From DASPKT01 sp035626475 (GTDB lineage Bacteria; Pseudomonadota; Alphaproteobacteria; Azospirillales; Azospirillaceae): DNA of 64,000 nucleotides. Positions 18,289 through 26,459 of this stretch are shown one piece after another. The DNA is taken from positions 28,410 through 92,409 of the forward strand of contig DASPNP010000015.1 in assembly GCA_035626475.1 (NCBI GenBank), written 5' to 3'. The position numbers and the translations under genes were made by a program. Position 1 is the stretch's first letter. Each line of letters starts with the position of its first letter. The notes under the pieces are model-generated. The model was not told the origin of the DNA. It searched no databases and saw only the letters and a list, made by a program, of their open reading frames with translations.

Positions 18289-19926
18289 ATGCGCGACGTG
18301 ACCGGGAAGATTCATGCCTCTTCCATGGGCAGCCTCGACCGACGGAGCGTGCTCGGCGGGGGACTCGGCGCGGGCGGCCTGGCGCTGGCCGCCGCCAGCG
18401 GCCTCTCCCGCCCCGCCCGAGCGGCCGCCGATCCTGTGGCCGAGACCCGCTACGGCAAGGTGCGCGGCACGGTCGTCGACGGCGTGCATGTCTTCAAGGG
18501 CGTGCGCTACGGCGCCGATACCGCCCCCCGCCGCTTCCAGGCGCCCGAGCCGCCCACGCCCTGGGCCGGAATCGCCGACGCGCTCGCCTATGGCGCCTCC
18601 AGCCCTCAGGGCGACACGCGCGAGGCGGTGCAGAGCGAGGACTGCCTGTTCCTGAACGTCTGGACGCCCGCGCTCACCGGCAAGCGGCCGGTCATGGTCT
18701 ATTTCCATGGCGGCGCCTACAACAACGGCTCGGGCTCCTCGCCGCTCTATGACGGCACGCGGCTGGCCCGGCGCCAGGACGTGGTGGTGGTGACCGTCAA
18801 CCACCGGCTGAACGCCTTCGGCTACCTGTACCTGGCGCGCCACGGCGGCGAGGCCTTCGCCGACAGCGGCAATGCCGGCCAGCTGGATCTGGTGCTGAGC
18901 CTGCGCTGGGTGCGCGACAACATCGAGCGGTTCGGCGGCGATCCCGACAGCGTCATGGTCTTCGGCCAGAGCGGCGGCGGGGCCAAGATCGCCACGCTGA
19001 TGGCCATGCCGGCCGCCGCCGGCCTGTTCCACCGCGTCGCCACCATGAGCGGGCAGCAGGTCACGGCGTCCGGCCCACGCAACGCCATGGCACGCACCGA
19101 CGCCTTCCTGAAGCAGCTGGGCATCGCCCCCGACCAGGTGGACCTCCTGCGCACCCTGCCGGCGGAGCAGCTGAAGGCCGGCCTGAAGGCGGTGGACCCC
19201 ATCGCCGGGGCGGGCGGCGTCTATGTCGGGCCGGTGCTGGACGAGCGCAACCTGCTGCGCCACCCCTTCTACCCCGACGCGCCGGCGCAGAGCGCCGCCA
19301 TCCCCATGATCATCGGCAACACCCATGACGAGACCCGCAACCTGATCGGCGGCGGCGATCCCAGCGTCTGGGACCTGACCTGGGAGACGCTCCCGGCCAA
19401 GCTGTTCCCGGCCATGCGCGTGGACATCAACCCCGACGTGGTGGTGGCCGAGTACCGCCGGCTCTACCCCGCCTATTCGCCGTCCGACGTCTTCTTCGCC
19501 GCCACCACGGCCGGCCGCTCCTGGCGGGGCGCGGTGATCGAACTGGAGGAGCGGGCGCGCCAGCCCGCCGGCTCGGCCCCGACCTGGGCTTACCAGTTCG
19601 ACTTCCGCTCGCCCAGGGACGGCGGCAAGTGGGGGGCGGCGCACGCCTTCGACATCCCGCTGGTCTTCGACAACATCGCCGCCGAGGGCTCCGCGTCGGG
19701 CACCGGCCCGGAGGCGCAGGCCCTGGCCGACCGCATGAGCGCCGCCTTCGCCGCCTTCGCGCGCACCGGCCGCCCCGACCATCCGGGCATGCCGCGCTGG
19801 GAGCCCTTCACGCTCGGCCGCCGCGCCCACATGGTCTTCGATGTCGACACCCGCATGGTCGAGGACCCCCGCGGCGCCGAACGCCGCCTCTTCGCCAAGG
19901 TGCCCTTCGTGCAGTTCGGGACGTGA
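18289..19926 (+). CDS. type-B carboxylesterase, Tat-exported
   Basis: Predicted 545-residue serine esterase of the carboxylesterase/lipase (type B) family. The ATG at 18289 is preceded by GGGAGGG; an internal ATG at 18325 would still keep the twin-arginine signal SLDRRSVLGGGLGAGG. Family landmarks are YFHGGAYNNGSG (oxyanion hole), EDCLFLNVWTP, the nucleophile elbow FGQSGGGAK with Ser228, the acid in NTHDETRN and the histidine in GAAHAFDIP. It would act in the periplasm, for example on feruloyl, methyl or acetyl esters of plant polymers. Its promoter shares the ACCGGT operator with the pectate lyase, which supports a pectin-related role. The exact ester is not predictable. Confidence 0.88.
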   Translation: MRDVTGKIHASSMGSLDRRSVLGGGLGAGGLALAAASGLSRPARAAADPVAETRYGKVRGTVVDGVHVFKGVRYGADTAPRRFQAPEPPTPWAGIADALAYGASSPQGDTREAVQSEDCLFLNVWTPALTGKRPVMVYFHGGAYNNGSGSSPLYDGTRLARRQDVVVVTVNHRLNAFGYLYLARHGGEAFADSGNAGQLDLVLSLRWVRDNIERFGGDPDSVMVFGQSGGGAKIATLMAMPAAAGLFHRVATMSGQQVTASGPRNAMARTDAFLKQLGIAPDQVDLLRTLPAEQLKAGLKAVDPIAGAGGVYVGPVLDERNLLRHPFYPDAPAQSAAIPMIIGNTHDETRNLIGGGDPSVWDLTWETLPAKLFPAMRVDINPDVVVAEYRRLYPAYSPSDVFFAATTAGRSWRGAVIELEERARQPAGSAPTWAYQFDFRSPRDGGKWGAAHAFDIPLVFDNIAAEGSASGTGPEAQALADRMSAAFAAFARTGRPDHPGMPRWEPFTLGRRAHMVFDVDTRMVEDPRGAERRLFAKVPFVQFGT

Positions 19927-19983
19927 AGGAGGGCGGCACGTGAAGGACAGCGCGATGGCACGATTGAAGACCACAGCTCTAAG

Positions 19984-20009
19984 CGTTATATAATGATTAT
20001 TATATAGCG
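19984..20009. promoter_or_regulatory. AT-rich palindrome, probable autoregulatory operator of the abrB-doc pair
   Basis: Eleven-base arms CGTTATATAAT and ATTATATAGCG (10 of 11 complementary) flank a GATT centre, ending 12 bases before the antitoxin ATG. The run of A/T is exceptional in this G+C-rich window and contains TATAAT-like promoter sequence. AbrB-fold antitoxins bind such palindromes in their own promoters, so this is the likely autorepression site. Confidence 0.65.
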
Positions 20010-20021
20010 ACGGAGCAAGCG

Positions 20022-20249
20022 ATGCTGTCCTTCAAGGTCACCACGGTGGGCGCCTCGTCCGGGGTCATTCTGACGAAGGAGGCGATGGCGCGGCTGAAGG
20101 TCAAGAAGGGTGACACGCTCTACCTGACCGAGGCGCCGGACGGCGGCTATCGCCTGACGCCCTATGATCCCGACTTCGAGCGGCAAATGTCGCTCGCGGA
20201 GGAGATCATGCATGAGGATCGGGACGTACTGCGGGCACTGGCGAAATGA
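20022..20249 (+). CDS. AbrB/MazE-type antitoxin
   Basis: Predicted 75-residue DNA-binding antitoxin. The N-terminal half (FKVTTVGASSGVILTKEAMA, then RLKVKKGDTLYLTEAPDGGY) is a swapped-hairpin AbrB/SpoVT fold. The C-terminal tail (ERQMSLAEEIMHEDRDVLRA) is the probable toxin-neutralising segment. Its stop codon overlaps the start of the Doc-type toxin (ATGA at 20246-20249), the classic antitoxin-first arrangement. It should neutralise the toxin and, with it, repress the promoter at the palindrome directly upstream. The pairing of an AbrB-type antitoxin with a Doc toxin, rather than Phd, is seen in many proteobacteria. Confidence 0.88.
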   Translation: MLSFKVTTVGASSGVILTKEAMARLKVKKGDTLYLTEAPDGGYRLTPYDPDFERQMSLAEEIMHEDRDVLRALAK

Positions 20250-20641
20250 GCGGCTGGCGCTGGATCGGCGCCCCGCTCGCCTTCGCCATTCATGACCGGC
20301 AGCTGGCCGAGCATGGCGGTCTGGATGGAATCCGCGATCGCGGCGCCGTGGAAGCCGCCCTCGCCCGGCCGATCAATCTGGCGGCCTACGGAACGCCGGA
20401 CGCCGCCGATCTTGCCGCCGCCTATGCGACGGGATTTCTGCGCAATCATCCCTTCGCCGACGGCAACAAACGCACGGCCTGGGTCCTGGCACGCCTGTTC
20501 CTGGCGGACAATGGCTACAGGCTCGCCTTCGACAAGTCGGAGGCCGTGCGGATCGTCGAGGCGGCTGCGGCGGGAACGATGACGGAGGCCGAGGTCGCCG
20601 ATTGGTTGCGTCGGCACATGGTGCCGCCGCTCGCCCGTTAG
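20246..20641 (+). CDS. doc: Doc-type (death-on-curing, Fic-fold) toxin
   Basis: Predicted 131-residue toxin of the Fic/Doc superfamily. The signature loop HPFADGNKR lies at residues 68-76, with catalytic His68. The sequence then continues TAWVLARLFL and lacks the second Gly-x-Arg of AMPylating Fic proteins, which points to the Doc branch; P1 Doc phosphorylates EF-Tu. N-terminal WRWIGAPLAFAIHDRQLAEH and GIRDRGAVEAALARP are typical Doc helices. It overlaps the antitoxin start by four bases, and its stop overlaps the stop of convergent eda by four bases (20638-20641). The signature residues look intact, so the toxin is probably active and needs its antitoxin. Confidence 0.9.
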   Translation: MSGWRWIGAPLAFAIHDRQLAEHGGLDGIRDRGAVEAALARPINLAAYGTPDAADLAAAYATGFLRNHPFADGNKRTAWVLARLFLADNGYRLAFDKSEAVRIVEAAAAGTMTEAEVADWLRRHMVPPLAR

Positions 20642-21273
20642 GCCGTCTTCCGGGCTCCGAACCCCGCCCCGACCCGCGCGTTTTCGGTGATGGCGGACCA
20701 GTCGCCGGCGCGCACCGATGCGGTGGGCGCGATCCAGGAGCCGCCCACCGCGACGACGTTCTTCAGCGCCAGATAGTCGGCCACCTTGTCGCGGCCGATG
20801 CCGCCGGTGGGGCAGAACAGCGCGTTGAACAGCGGGCCGCCCCAGGCCTTCAGCGTCTCCACACCGCCGCACTGCTCGGCCGGGAACAGCTTCAGCACGG
20901 GGAACCCCTCCTCCAGCCGCGCGGCGGCCTCCGACGGGGTGGCGACGCCGGGCATGGCGGGGAGCCCGCTGTCCAGCAGCGGCTGCACCAGCCGGGGCGA
21001 GGTGCCGGGAGTGACCAGGAAGTCCGAACCGGCATCCGCCGCGCGCTTCACATCGTCGGCCGACAGCACCGTGCCGGCGCCGACGCGCACGCCCGCCACG
21101 CTCTTCATGCGGCGGATGGCGCCCAGCGCCGCCGGCGTGCGCAGCGTCACTTCCAGCGTGGTGAGCCCGCCGTCGCGCAGCGCCTCGGCCAGCGGCACGG
21201 CATCCTCCTCCCGGTCGATGACCAGGACCGGGATGACGGGGCACGCGCGCAGGATGTCGACGAAGGACGTCAC
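20638..21273 (-). CDS. eda: 2-dehydro-3-deoxy-phosphogluconate (KDPG) aldolase
   Basis: Predicted 211-residue cytoplasmic class I aldolase that splits KDPG into pyruvate and glyceraldehyde 3-phosphate, the last step of hexuronate and Entner-Doudoroff catabolism. I chose the GTG at 21273 because GAGAGG lies 8 bases upstream and the protein then begins VTSFVDILRACPVIPVLVID as in the family. Catalytic features are LEVTLRT with the general Glu, VGAGTVL, TPGTSP, the Schiff-base Lys in FPVLKLFPAEQCGG, and the phosphate-binding PTGGIG. Its upstream region holds two ACCGGT-type sites (21476, 21511) shared divergently with the kdgK operon. Confidence 0.92.
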   Translation of the reverse strand: MTSFVDILRACPVIPVLVIDREEDAVPLAEALRDGGLTTLEVTLRTPAALGAIRRMKSVAGVRVGAGTVLSADDVKRAADAGSDFLVTPGTSPRLVQPLLDSGLPAMPGVATPSEAAARLEEGFPVLKLFPAEQCGGVETLKAWGGPLFNALFCPTGGIGRDKVADYLALKNVVAVGGSWIAPTASVRAGDWSAITENARVGAGFGARKTA

Positions 21274-21475
21274 GGCATCACCTCTCGTTGGGCTCAGGAA
21301 TTTGAGCGCCGGGAGGGCGCCCGGAAAGGAAAGAGGAGCGGACGGGGTGAGGGCCCCGTCCGCTCGAAGGCTGGGGGGAGGGAAGTCCCCCCGGGAGAAA
21401 CATGACAAGGGCGCACTGGCGGATCTGACCATCCGCCGCCCGGCTGATGCGCCGAGGGGATTCGCCGCTGCGGGC

Positions 21476-21489
21476 TGACACCGTTGTCA
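21476..21489. promoter_or_regulatory. ACCGGT-type operator between eda and kdgK (site 1)
   Basis: TGACACCGTTGTCA differs from the consensus at one central base. It lies in the 353-base divergent promoter gap 21274-21626, about 200 bases from the eda start and 140 from kdgK. Together with the site at 21511 (35 bases centre to centre) it can control both promoters. No other signal stood out in this gap. Confidence 0.65.
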
Positions 21490-21510
21490 GGAAAGGATGA
21501 TGTCACCAGA

Positions 21511-21524
21511 TGACACCGGTGACA
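21511..21524. promoter_or_regulatory. ACCGGT palindromic operator between eda and kdgK (site 2)
   Basis: TGACACCGGTGACA is identical in all 14 bases to the site upstream of the pectate lyase (18056). A partial copy GATGTCACCAGATGACA overlaps its left side. It lies about 100 bases before the kdgK start, next to AT-rich sequence (ACAATACCCTTTCTTTGCTG) that may hold the promoter. Confidence 0.72.
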
Positions 21525-21626
21525 ATACCCTTTCTTTGCTGTCATGATGCGAGAGCCGGTGCCGATTATAATGGCGCTGCCCGAATGGCGCCGCCCAACC
21601 TGGCGCCCCAGCGTGGGAGGTGAAGG

Positions 21627-22655
21627 ATGTCCAAGGGATCAGGCGCCAGGATCGTGTGCTTCGGCGAGCTGCTGATGCGGCTGACGGCACCGGGCCGTGA
21701 GCTGCTGCTGCAGGCGCCCCGGCTGGAGGTCGCCTTCGGCGGGGCGGAGGCGAACGTGGCGGTGTCGCTGGCGCGGCTCGGCCATGACGCGGCGATGGTG
21801 AGCGTGCTGCCCGACAACCCGATCGGCCGGGCGTGCCTGGGCGAGCTGCGCCGGCACGGGGTGGACACTGGCGGCATCCGCACGGCCGAGGGCCGCATGG
21901 GGCTGTATTTCCTGGCCGTAGGCGCCATGCACCGGGCCAGCGAGATCACCTACGACCGCGCCGACAGCGCCTTCGCCCGCTCCGGTCCCGAGGCGCACGA
22001 CTGGGACCGGCTGCTGGACAATGCCGCCTGGCTGCACGTCTCCGGCATCAATGCCGCGCTGGGCCCCAAGCCCGGCGATGCGGCGCTGGCGGCGGTGAAG
22101 GCGGCACGGGCCCGCGGCATCAAGGTCAGCTTCGACTGCAACTACCGCCAGAAGCTGTGGGAGGCCTGGGGCGGCGACGCGCCGGCCATCCTGCGTGAAT
22201 TCTTCCACAATGCCGACCTGCTGTTCGGCAATGAGCGCGACATCGGGCTGGTGCTGCGGCGCGGCGTGCCCGACCTGCCGCCGGCGGAACGCTTCCGCGA
22301 GGCGGCGGGGGCGGCGTTCACCGCCTTCCCCAACCTGCGCTGGATCGCGGCGACAGAGCGCGGGCACACCAGCGTCGATGAGCAGGAGCTGGCGGGCATG
22401 CTCGCCACCCCACAGGGCCTGCACCGCACCCGGCCCTACGCCATGAACGGCATAATCGACCGCATCGGCGGCGGCGACGCCTTCGCGGCCGGGCTGCTGC
22501 ACGGGCTGATCCGGGGCATGGGGGAGCAGGCGGCGCTGGAGTTCGCGGTGGCGGCCGGCGTGATCAAGCACTCCATCCCCGGCGACGCCAACCTCGCCGG
22601 CGAGGACGACATCCGCGCGCTGGTCGAGGGCGGCGGGCTGGACGTGAAGCGATGA
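21627..22655 (+). CDS. kdgK: 2-dehydro-3-deoxygluconate kinase (PfkB family)
   Basis: Predicted 342-residue cytoplasmic sugar kinase that phosphorylates KDG to KDPG. The ATG at 21627 follows GGGAGGTGAAGG. PfkB features are the N-terminal CFGELLMRLTAPG, the substrate-loop AFGGAEANVAVSLARLG, FDCNYRQKLW in the middle, and the C-terminal signature IIDRIGGGDAFAAGLLHGL with catalytic Asp284. Family length is about 310-345 residues. It opens a three-gene operon: its TGA overlaps the ATG of uxaA, which in turn overlaps the reductase. Control is expected through the ACCGGT operators upstream. The product feeds the divergently encoded KDPG aldolase. Confidence 0.92.
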   Translation: MSKGSGARIVCFGELLMRLTAPGRELLLQAPRLEVAFGGAEANVAVSLARLGHDAAMVSVLPDNPIGRACLGELRRHGVDTGGIRTAEGRMGLYFLAVGAMHRASEITYDRADSAFARSGPEAHDWDRLLDNAAWLHVSGINAALGPKPGDAALAAVKAARARGIKVSFDCNYRQKLWEAWGGDAPAILREFFHNADLLFGNERDIGLVLRRGVPDLPPAERFREAAGAAFTAFPNLRWIAATERGHTSVDEQELAGMLATPQGLHRTRPYAMNGIIDRIGGGDAFAAGLLHGLIRGMGEQAALEFAVAAGVIKHSIPGDANLAGEDDIRALVEGGGLDVKR

Positions 22656-24136
22656 GCGTCCTCCACCTGGTCGATCCGGCCGACGATGTCGCCGTCGCCA
22701 CCCGCGCCGTTACCGCCGGCGAACGGTTCGAGGCCGGCGGCCGTGCCGTCGCGGCGCTGCAGGACATCCCCCAAGGCCACAAGATGGCGCTGCGGGCGGT
22801 GCCCAGGGGCGCGCCGATCCGCAAGTACGGCTGGGCCATCGGCCATGCCACCGCCGATATCGCGGCGGGCGAGCATGTGCACAGCCACAACCTCGCCACC
22901 GGCCTGTCGGGCGAGCTGGCCTACGCCTACACGCCGCGCCCGCCCGCCCCTGTCGCCGGGGTGGCGGCGGAGTTCATGGGCTACCGGCGTGCGAACGGCC
23001 GGGTGGGGACGCGGAACGAGATCTGGGTGCTGTGCACCGTCGGCTGCGTCGGCCGCACCGCCGAGCGCATCGCCAGCCTCGCCAACGAGCGCTTCCGCGG
23101 CCGGGTGGACGGGGTGCACGCCTTCCCGCACCCGTTCGGCTGCTCGCAGCTGGGCGACGATCTCGACCGCACGCGCGGGCTGCTGGCGGCGCTGGCGGCG
23201 CACCCCAACGCCGGCGGCGTGCTGATCCTCGGGCTGGGCTGCGAGAACAACCAGCTCGACCGGCTGCTGGCCGAGGCCGGTCCGCTCGACCCCGCCCGTG
23301 TCAGGTCCTTCGCCGCGCAGACGGCCGAGGACGAGATCGAGGAGGGGCTGGCGGCGCTGGCGGAGCTGGTCGCGGTCGCCGAACAGGACCGGCGCGTCCC
23401 CTGCCCGCTCTCGGACCTGGTGGTGGGGCTGAAGTGCGGCGGGTCGGACGGCTTCAGCGGGTTGACCGCCAACCCGCTTGTCGGCCGCATCGCCGACCGG
23501 GTCTGGGCCGCCGGCGGCACGCCCGTCCTGACCGAGATCCCCGAGGTGTTCGGGGCCGAGCGGCTGCTGATGGACCGCGCCGTCGACGAGGCCGTGTTCC
23601 GGGGCGTCGTCGACATGGTCAACGGCTTCAAGCGCTATTTCCTGGACCATAACCAGCCGGTCTACGAGAACCCCTCCCCCGGGAACGTCGCCGGCGGCAT
23701 CACCACGCTGGAGGAGAAGTCGCTGGGCGCCGTCCAGAAGGGCGGCCGGGCGCCGGTGGCGCAGGTGCTGCCCTACGGCGCCCGCGTGGCGATTCGGCCC
23801 GGTCTGGCGCTACTGGAGGCGCCGGGCAACGACGCGGTGTCGTCGACGGCGCTGACGGCCGCGGGCGCGACGCTGATCCTCTTCACCACGGGACGCGGCA
23901 CGCCGCTGGGCTTCCCGGTGCCGACGCTGAAGATTTCCAGCAACCCCGACCTCGCGCGGCGCAAGCCCGGCTGGATCGACTTCGATGCTGGCGTGGTGCT
24001 GGAGGGCGTGGGGATGGACGAGGCGGCGGAGCGGCTGCTGCGGCTGGTGCTGGACACGGCGTCCGGCCAGCCCGCCCGCAACGAGGTCAACGGCCAGCGC
24101 GAGATCGCCATCTGGAAGGACGGGGTGACCCTGTGA
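22652..24136 (+). CDS. uxaA: altronate dehydratase (UxaA family)
   Basis: Predicted 494-residue cytoplasmic enzyme that dehydrates D-altronate to KDG. The N-terminal ~90 residues form the SAF domain (HKMALRAVPRGAPIRKYGWA, HVHSHNLATG). The catalytic part shows the family blocks FMGYRRANGRVGTRNEIWVL, LGLGCENNQ and GLKCGGSDGFSGLTANP, whose cysteines are candidates for metal binding. The C-terminus GQREIAIWKDGVTL is typical. The ATG overlaps the kdgK stop (ATGA) and the TGA overlaps the GTG of the next gene, so the three proteins are made from one message. Some UxaA relatives act on other sugar acids, but the neighbours agree with altronate. Confidence 0.9.
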   Translation: MSVLHLVDPADDVAVATRAVTAGERFEAGGRAVAALQDIPQGHKMALRAVPRGAPIRKYGWAIGHATADIAAGEHVHSHNLATGLSGELAYAYTPRPPAPVAGVAAEFMGYRRANGRVGTRNEIWVLCTVGCVGRTAERIASLANERFRGRVDGVHAFPHPFGCSQLGDDLDRTRGLLAALAAHPNAGGVLILGLGCENNQLDRLLAEAGPLDPARVRSFAAQTAEDEIEEGLAALAELVAVAEQDRRVPCPLSDLVVGLKCGGSDGFSGLTANPLVGRIADRVWAAGGTPVLTEIPEVFGAERLLMDRAVDEAVFRGVVDMVNGFKRYFLDHNQPVYENPSPGNVAGGITTLEEKSLGAVQKGGRAPVAQVLPYGARVAIRPGLALLEAPGNDAVSSTALTAAGATLILFTTGRGTPLGFPVPTLKISSNPDLARRKPGWIDFDAGVVLEGVGMDEAAERLLRLVLDTASGQPARNEVNGQREIAIWKDGVTL

Positions 24137-25581
24137 CCGAGATTCTCAGCGACGCCACGCTCAATCGGGTGCCGGCCGGGGTGGAGCGCCCCGCCTATGA
24201 CCGGCAGGCGGCCCGCATCGGCGTCGTGCATGTCGGCCCCGGCGCCTTCCACCGCGCCCACCAAGCGCATTATTTCGACCGGCTGCTGGCGACGGACCCG
24301 CGCTGGGCCGTCTCCGCCGTGTCGCTGCGCAGCGGCGGGGTGACCGACGCGCTGGCACCGCAGGACGGGCTCTACACCCTGGCGGAGTTGGACGAGCGGG
24401 TGGGCTTCCGGGTCATCGGCGCATTGACCGAATTGCTGTCGGCCGCGCGCGATCCCGAGGCGGTGCTGGCGCGCCTGGCCCATCCCGACATCCACATCGT
24501 CACCATGACGGTGACGGAGAAGGGCTACTGCCTCGCCGGCGACGGCACGCTGGATTTGGGCCATCCCGACATAAGGCACGATCTCGCGCACCCCCATGCG
24601 CCGGTCAGCCTGCCGGGGCACCTGGTGGAAGGGCTGCGGCGGCGCCGCGCGGCGGGGCTGAGGCCCTTCACCGCCATCAGCTGCGACAACCTGGTGGACA
24701 ATGGCCGGAAGCTGGGTGCCGCCGTGGCCGCGCTCGCCCGCGCCACCGACCCCGCCCTCGCCGACTGGATCGAGGCGGAGGGCGCCTTCCCCGCCACCAT
24801 GGTGGACAGCATCACGCCGGCCACCGACGACGATCTGAAGGCGCGGGTGCGGGGGGCGCTGGGGCTGGACGATGCCTGGCCGATCCAGCGCGAGAGCTTC
24901 ACCCAATGGGTGGTGGAGGATCGCTTCGCCGGCGAGCGGCCGGACCTCGCCTCGGTCGGCGTGACCCTGACATCGGACGTGCGCGCCTTCGACCGGGCCA
25001 AGCTGCGGCTGCTGAACGGCCCGCATTCCAGCCTCGCCTATCTGGGCTCCCTGCTGGGCCTGGAGACGGTCGGCGAGGCCATGCGCGACCCGGACCTGGC
25101 GGGCTTCGTCGGGCGGCTGGTGCGCGAGGACATGCTGCCGACCGTCGCGGCGCCGCCGGACTTCGACCTGGGCGCCTATGTGGACGCCATCCTGAAGCGC
25201 TTCCGCAACCCGGCCATCCGGCACCTGCTAAGCCAGATCGCCTGGGACGGCTCGCAGAAGCTGCCCTTCCGCATCCTGGGCACCGTGGCCGACGCGCTGG
25301 CAAGCGGCCGGCCGGTGGAGCGGCTCTGCCTGCCGCTCGCCGCCTGGATGCACTTCGTCCGCCGCGCCGCGAAGGACGGCCGGGCGATCGTCGACCCGCT
25401 GGCGGACAGGCTGGTGGAGATCGGCCGCGCCTGCGACGGCTCGACGGCGGATGTGGCGCGGTTCCTGGACCTGACCGGTGTGTTCGCGCCGGACATCGCG
25501 CAGGACCCGCGCTTCCGCACGGCGCTGGAGGGCGCCTACGCGGCGCTGGAGCGGGACGTGCGGGGGGCGTTGGTCCCGTAA
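24133..25581 (+). CDS. mannitol dehydrogenase family oxidoreductase (fructuronate/tagaturonate reductase)
   Basis: Predicted 482-residue NAD-dependent polyol dehydrogenase. The GTG at 24133 overlaps the uxaA stop. Family features are the nucleotide-binding VGPGAFHRAHQAHYFDRLL, the central SCDNLVDNGRKLG, and the catalytic-Lys block AKLRLLNGPHSSLAYLGSL. Length and sequence are closest to UxuB (fructuronate reductase, about 486 residues). However, the preceding gene is altronate dehydratase, which would need tagaturonate reductase (UxaB activity). I therefore leave the symbol open: it may reduce tagaturonate, fructuronate or both. It closes the kdgK-uxaA operon and is followed by repeat elements rather than another gene. 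Confidence 0.88.
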   Translation: MTEILSDATLNRVPAGVERPAYDRQAARIGVVHVGPGAFHRAHQAHYFDRLLATDPRWAVSAVSLRSGGVTDALAPQDGLYTLAELDERVGFRVIGALTELLSAARDPEAVLARLAHPDIHIVTMTVTEKGYCLAGDGTLDLGHPDIRHDLAHPHAPVSLPGHLVEGLRRRRAAGLRPFTAISCDNLVDNGRKLGAAVAALARATDPALADWIEAEGAFPATMVDSITPATDDDLKARVRGALGLDDAWPIQRESFTQWVVEDRFAGERPDLASVGVTLTSDVRAFDRAKLRLLNGPHSSLAYLGSLLGLETVGEAMRDPDLAGFVGRLVREDMLPTVAAPPDFDLGAYVDAILKRFRNPAIRHLLSQIAWDGSQKLPFRILGTVADALASGRPVERLCLPLAAWMHFVRRAAKDGRAIVDPLADRLVEIGRACDGSTADVARFLDLTGVFAPDIAQDPRFRTALEGAYAALERDVRGALVP

Positions 25582-25661
25582 GTCACATGGAGGCGGAGCC
25601 GCAATGCGACACCCCGGCTGGGAATGTCGCATTGCGGCTCCGCCTCCATGCGACCTACGGG
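25577..25661. repeat. free-standing inner palindrome B
   Basis: An inverted repeat with arms GGAGCGGAGC-like sequence around CAATGCGACA and its complement TGTCGCATTG, ending in CCATGCGACCTACGG. It starts at the stop of the reductase gene and could terminate the kdgK operon. The same unit is found inside the A-type elements at 25694, 36668 and 54699. It takes up the first part of the 385-base gap 25582-25966. Confidence 0.7.
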
Positions 25662-25693
25662 CGCTCGATCGCTGCACGTTTGGCACAATCCTC

Positions 25694-25933
25694 CCCGTCA
25701 TCCCGGCGCAGGCCGGGACCCAGGGGTTGCGGCGGGATGCGCCCGATGCAGCGCGGACATGGTTCGTAGGTCGCATGGAGCCAAGGGCGCAATGCGACAT
25801 CCCGGCCGGAGCATGTCGCATTGCGCTGCGCTCCATGCGACCTACGGGCATGCTTCATCGACCATTCGTGGCTGCAGCCCCTGGGCCCCGGCTTAGGCAC
25901 TGCGTGCCAGCTGCGCAAACGCCGGGGTGACGG
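25694..25933. repeat. modular nested palindrome (outer arm A, inner arm B)
   Basis: Outer arms CCCGTCATCCCGGCGCAGGC and ...CCGGGGTGACGG enclose an inner B palindrome (CGTAGGTCGCATGGAG and CTCCATGCGACCTACGG). The right outer arm has the same insertion as the 12796 copy (CTTAGGCACTGCGTGCCAGC here). Between it and the free-standing B unit at 25577 only about 30 bases are unassigned. Confidence 0.8.
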
Positions 25934-25966
25934 CTTAGAGGGTTGAGCCGGTGGTCTGGCGAGCCC

Positions 25967-26425
25967 TCACCCCTTCCCCGCCTTCTCCCGCAGCGCCATG
26001 ACGCTGGGCGCCACCGGGATCGGGTAGTGAGGGTTGGGGTAGGTGATGCAGAGATGGCGGAAGGGCTGGTCGCCCAGGACGCGCCAGACCACCCGGCAGC
26101 CGCGCGGCATCAAGTAGACGGAGCCCGGCTCGGCGATGACCTTGGCGGTCTCCAGCATCAGCGGCGGCAAATGGTACTCGATCTCCGCCCGGCCGCTGGT
26201 GACGTACTGGACCTCATCGTGCGCCAGCGTCCAGACGATGTCCTGGCCGGGGTAGAAATCCTCGAAGTTGATCTGGCAGGCCGGCTCGTCGATGCCGGTG
26301 TTGACCGCCCGGAAGCGCGAGCCCGGGTGGAAGGGGAACTCCAGGTCCGGCGCCGTCTCCAGGTCGCTGTCCTCGACCTTGTAGATGCCGAACTTCGACC
26401 AGACGATGCCACCCCTGTCGGACAT
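25967..26425 (-). CDS. cupin-domain protein
   Basis: Predicted 152-residue single-domain cupin. The barrel is seen as INFEDFYPGQDIVWTLAHDE, VQYVTSGRAEIEYHLPP and EPGSVYLMPRGCRVVWRVLG. The His in AHDE and a Glu/Gln nearby could ligate a metal, but the full HxHxxxxE set is not clear, so catalysis is uncertain; it may be a binding or isomerising protein. It is the last gene of a five-gene leftward operon (methyltransferase, small protein, FAD oxidase, hydrolase, cupin), with 34 bases between it and the hydrolase stop. Function unknown; it presumably acts in the same pathway as its neighbours. Confidence 0.8.
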   Translation of the reverse strand: MSDRGGIVWSKFGIYKVEDSDLETAPDLEFPFHPGSRFRAVNTGIDEPACQINFEDFYPGQDIVWTLAHDEVQYVTSGRAEIEYHLPPLMLETAKVIAEPGSVYLMPRGCRVVWRVLGDQPFRHLCITYPNPHYPIPVAPSVMALREKAGKG

Positions 26426-26459
26426 GTGTGCCTCCCCTGCGTATGGTTTATCGGTCGGT

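Noticed and set aside
19927..19980. Direct repeat GTGAAGGA/GTGAAGGA after the carboxylesterase
   Set aside because: Only eight bases, one copy overlapping the esterase stop; chance is likely.
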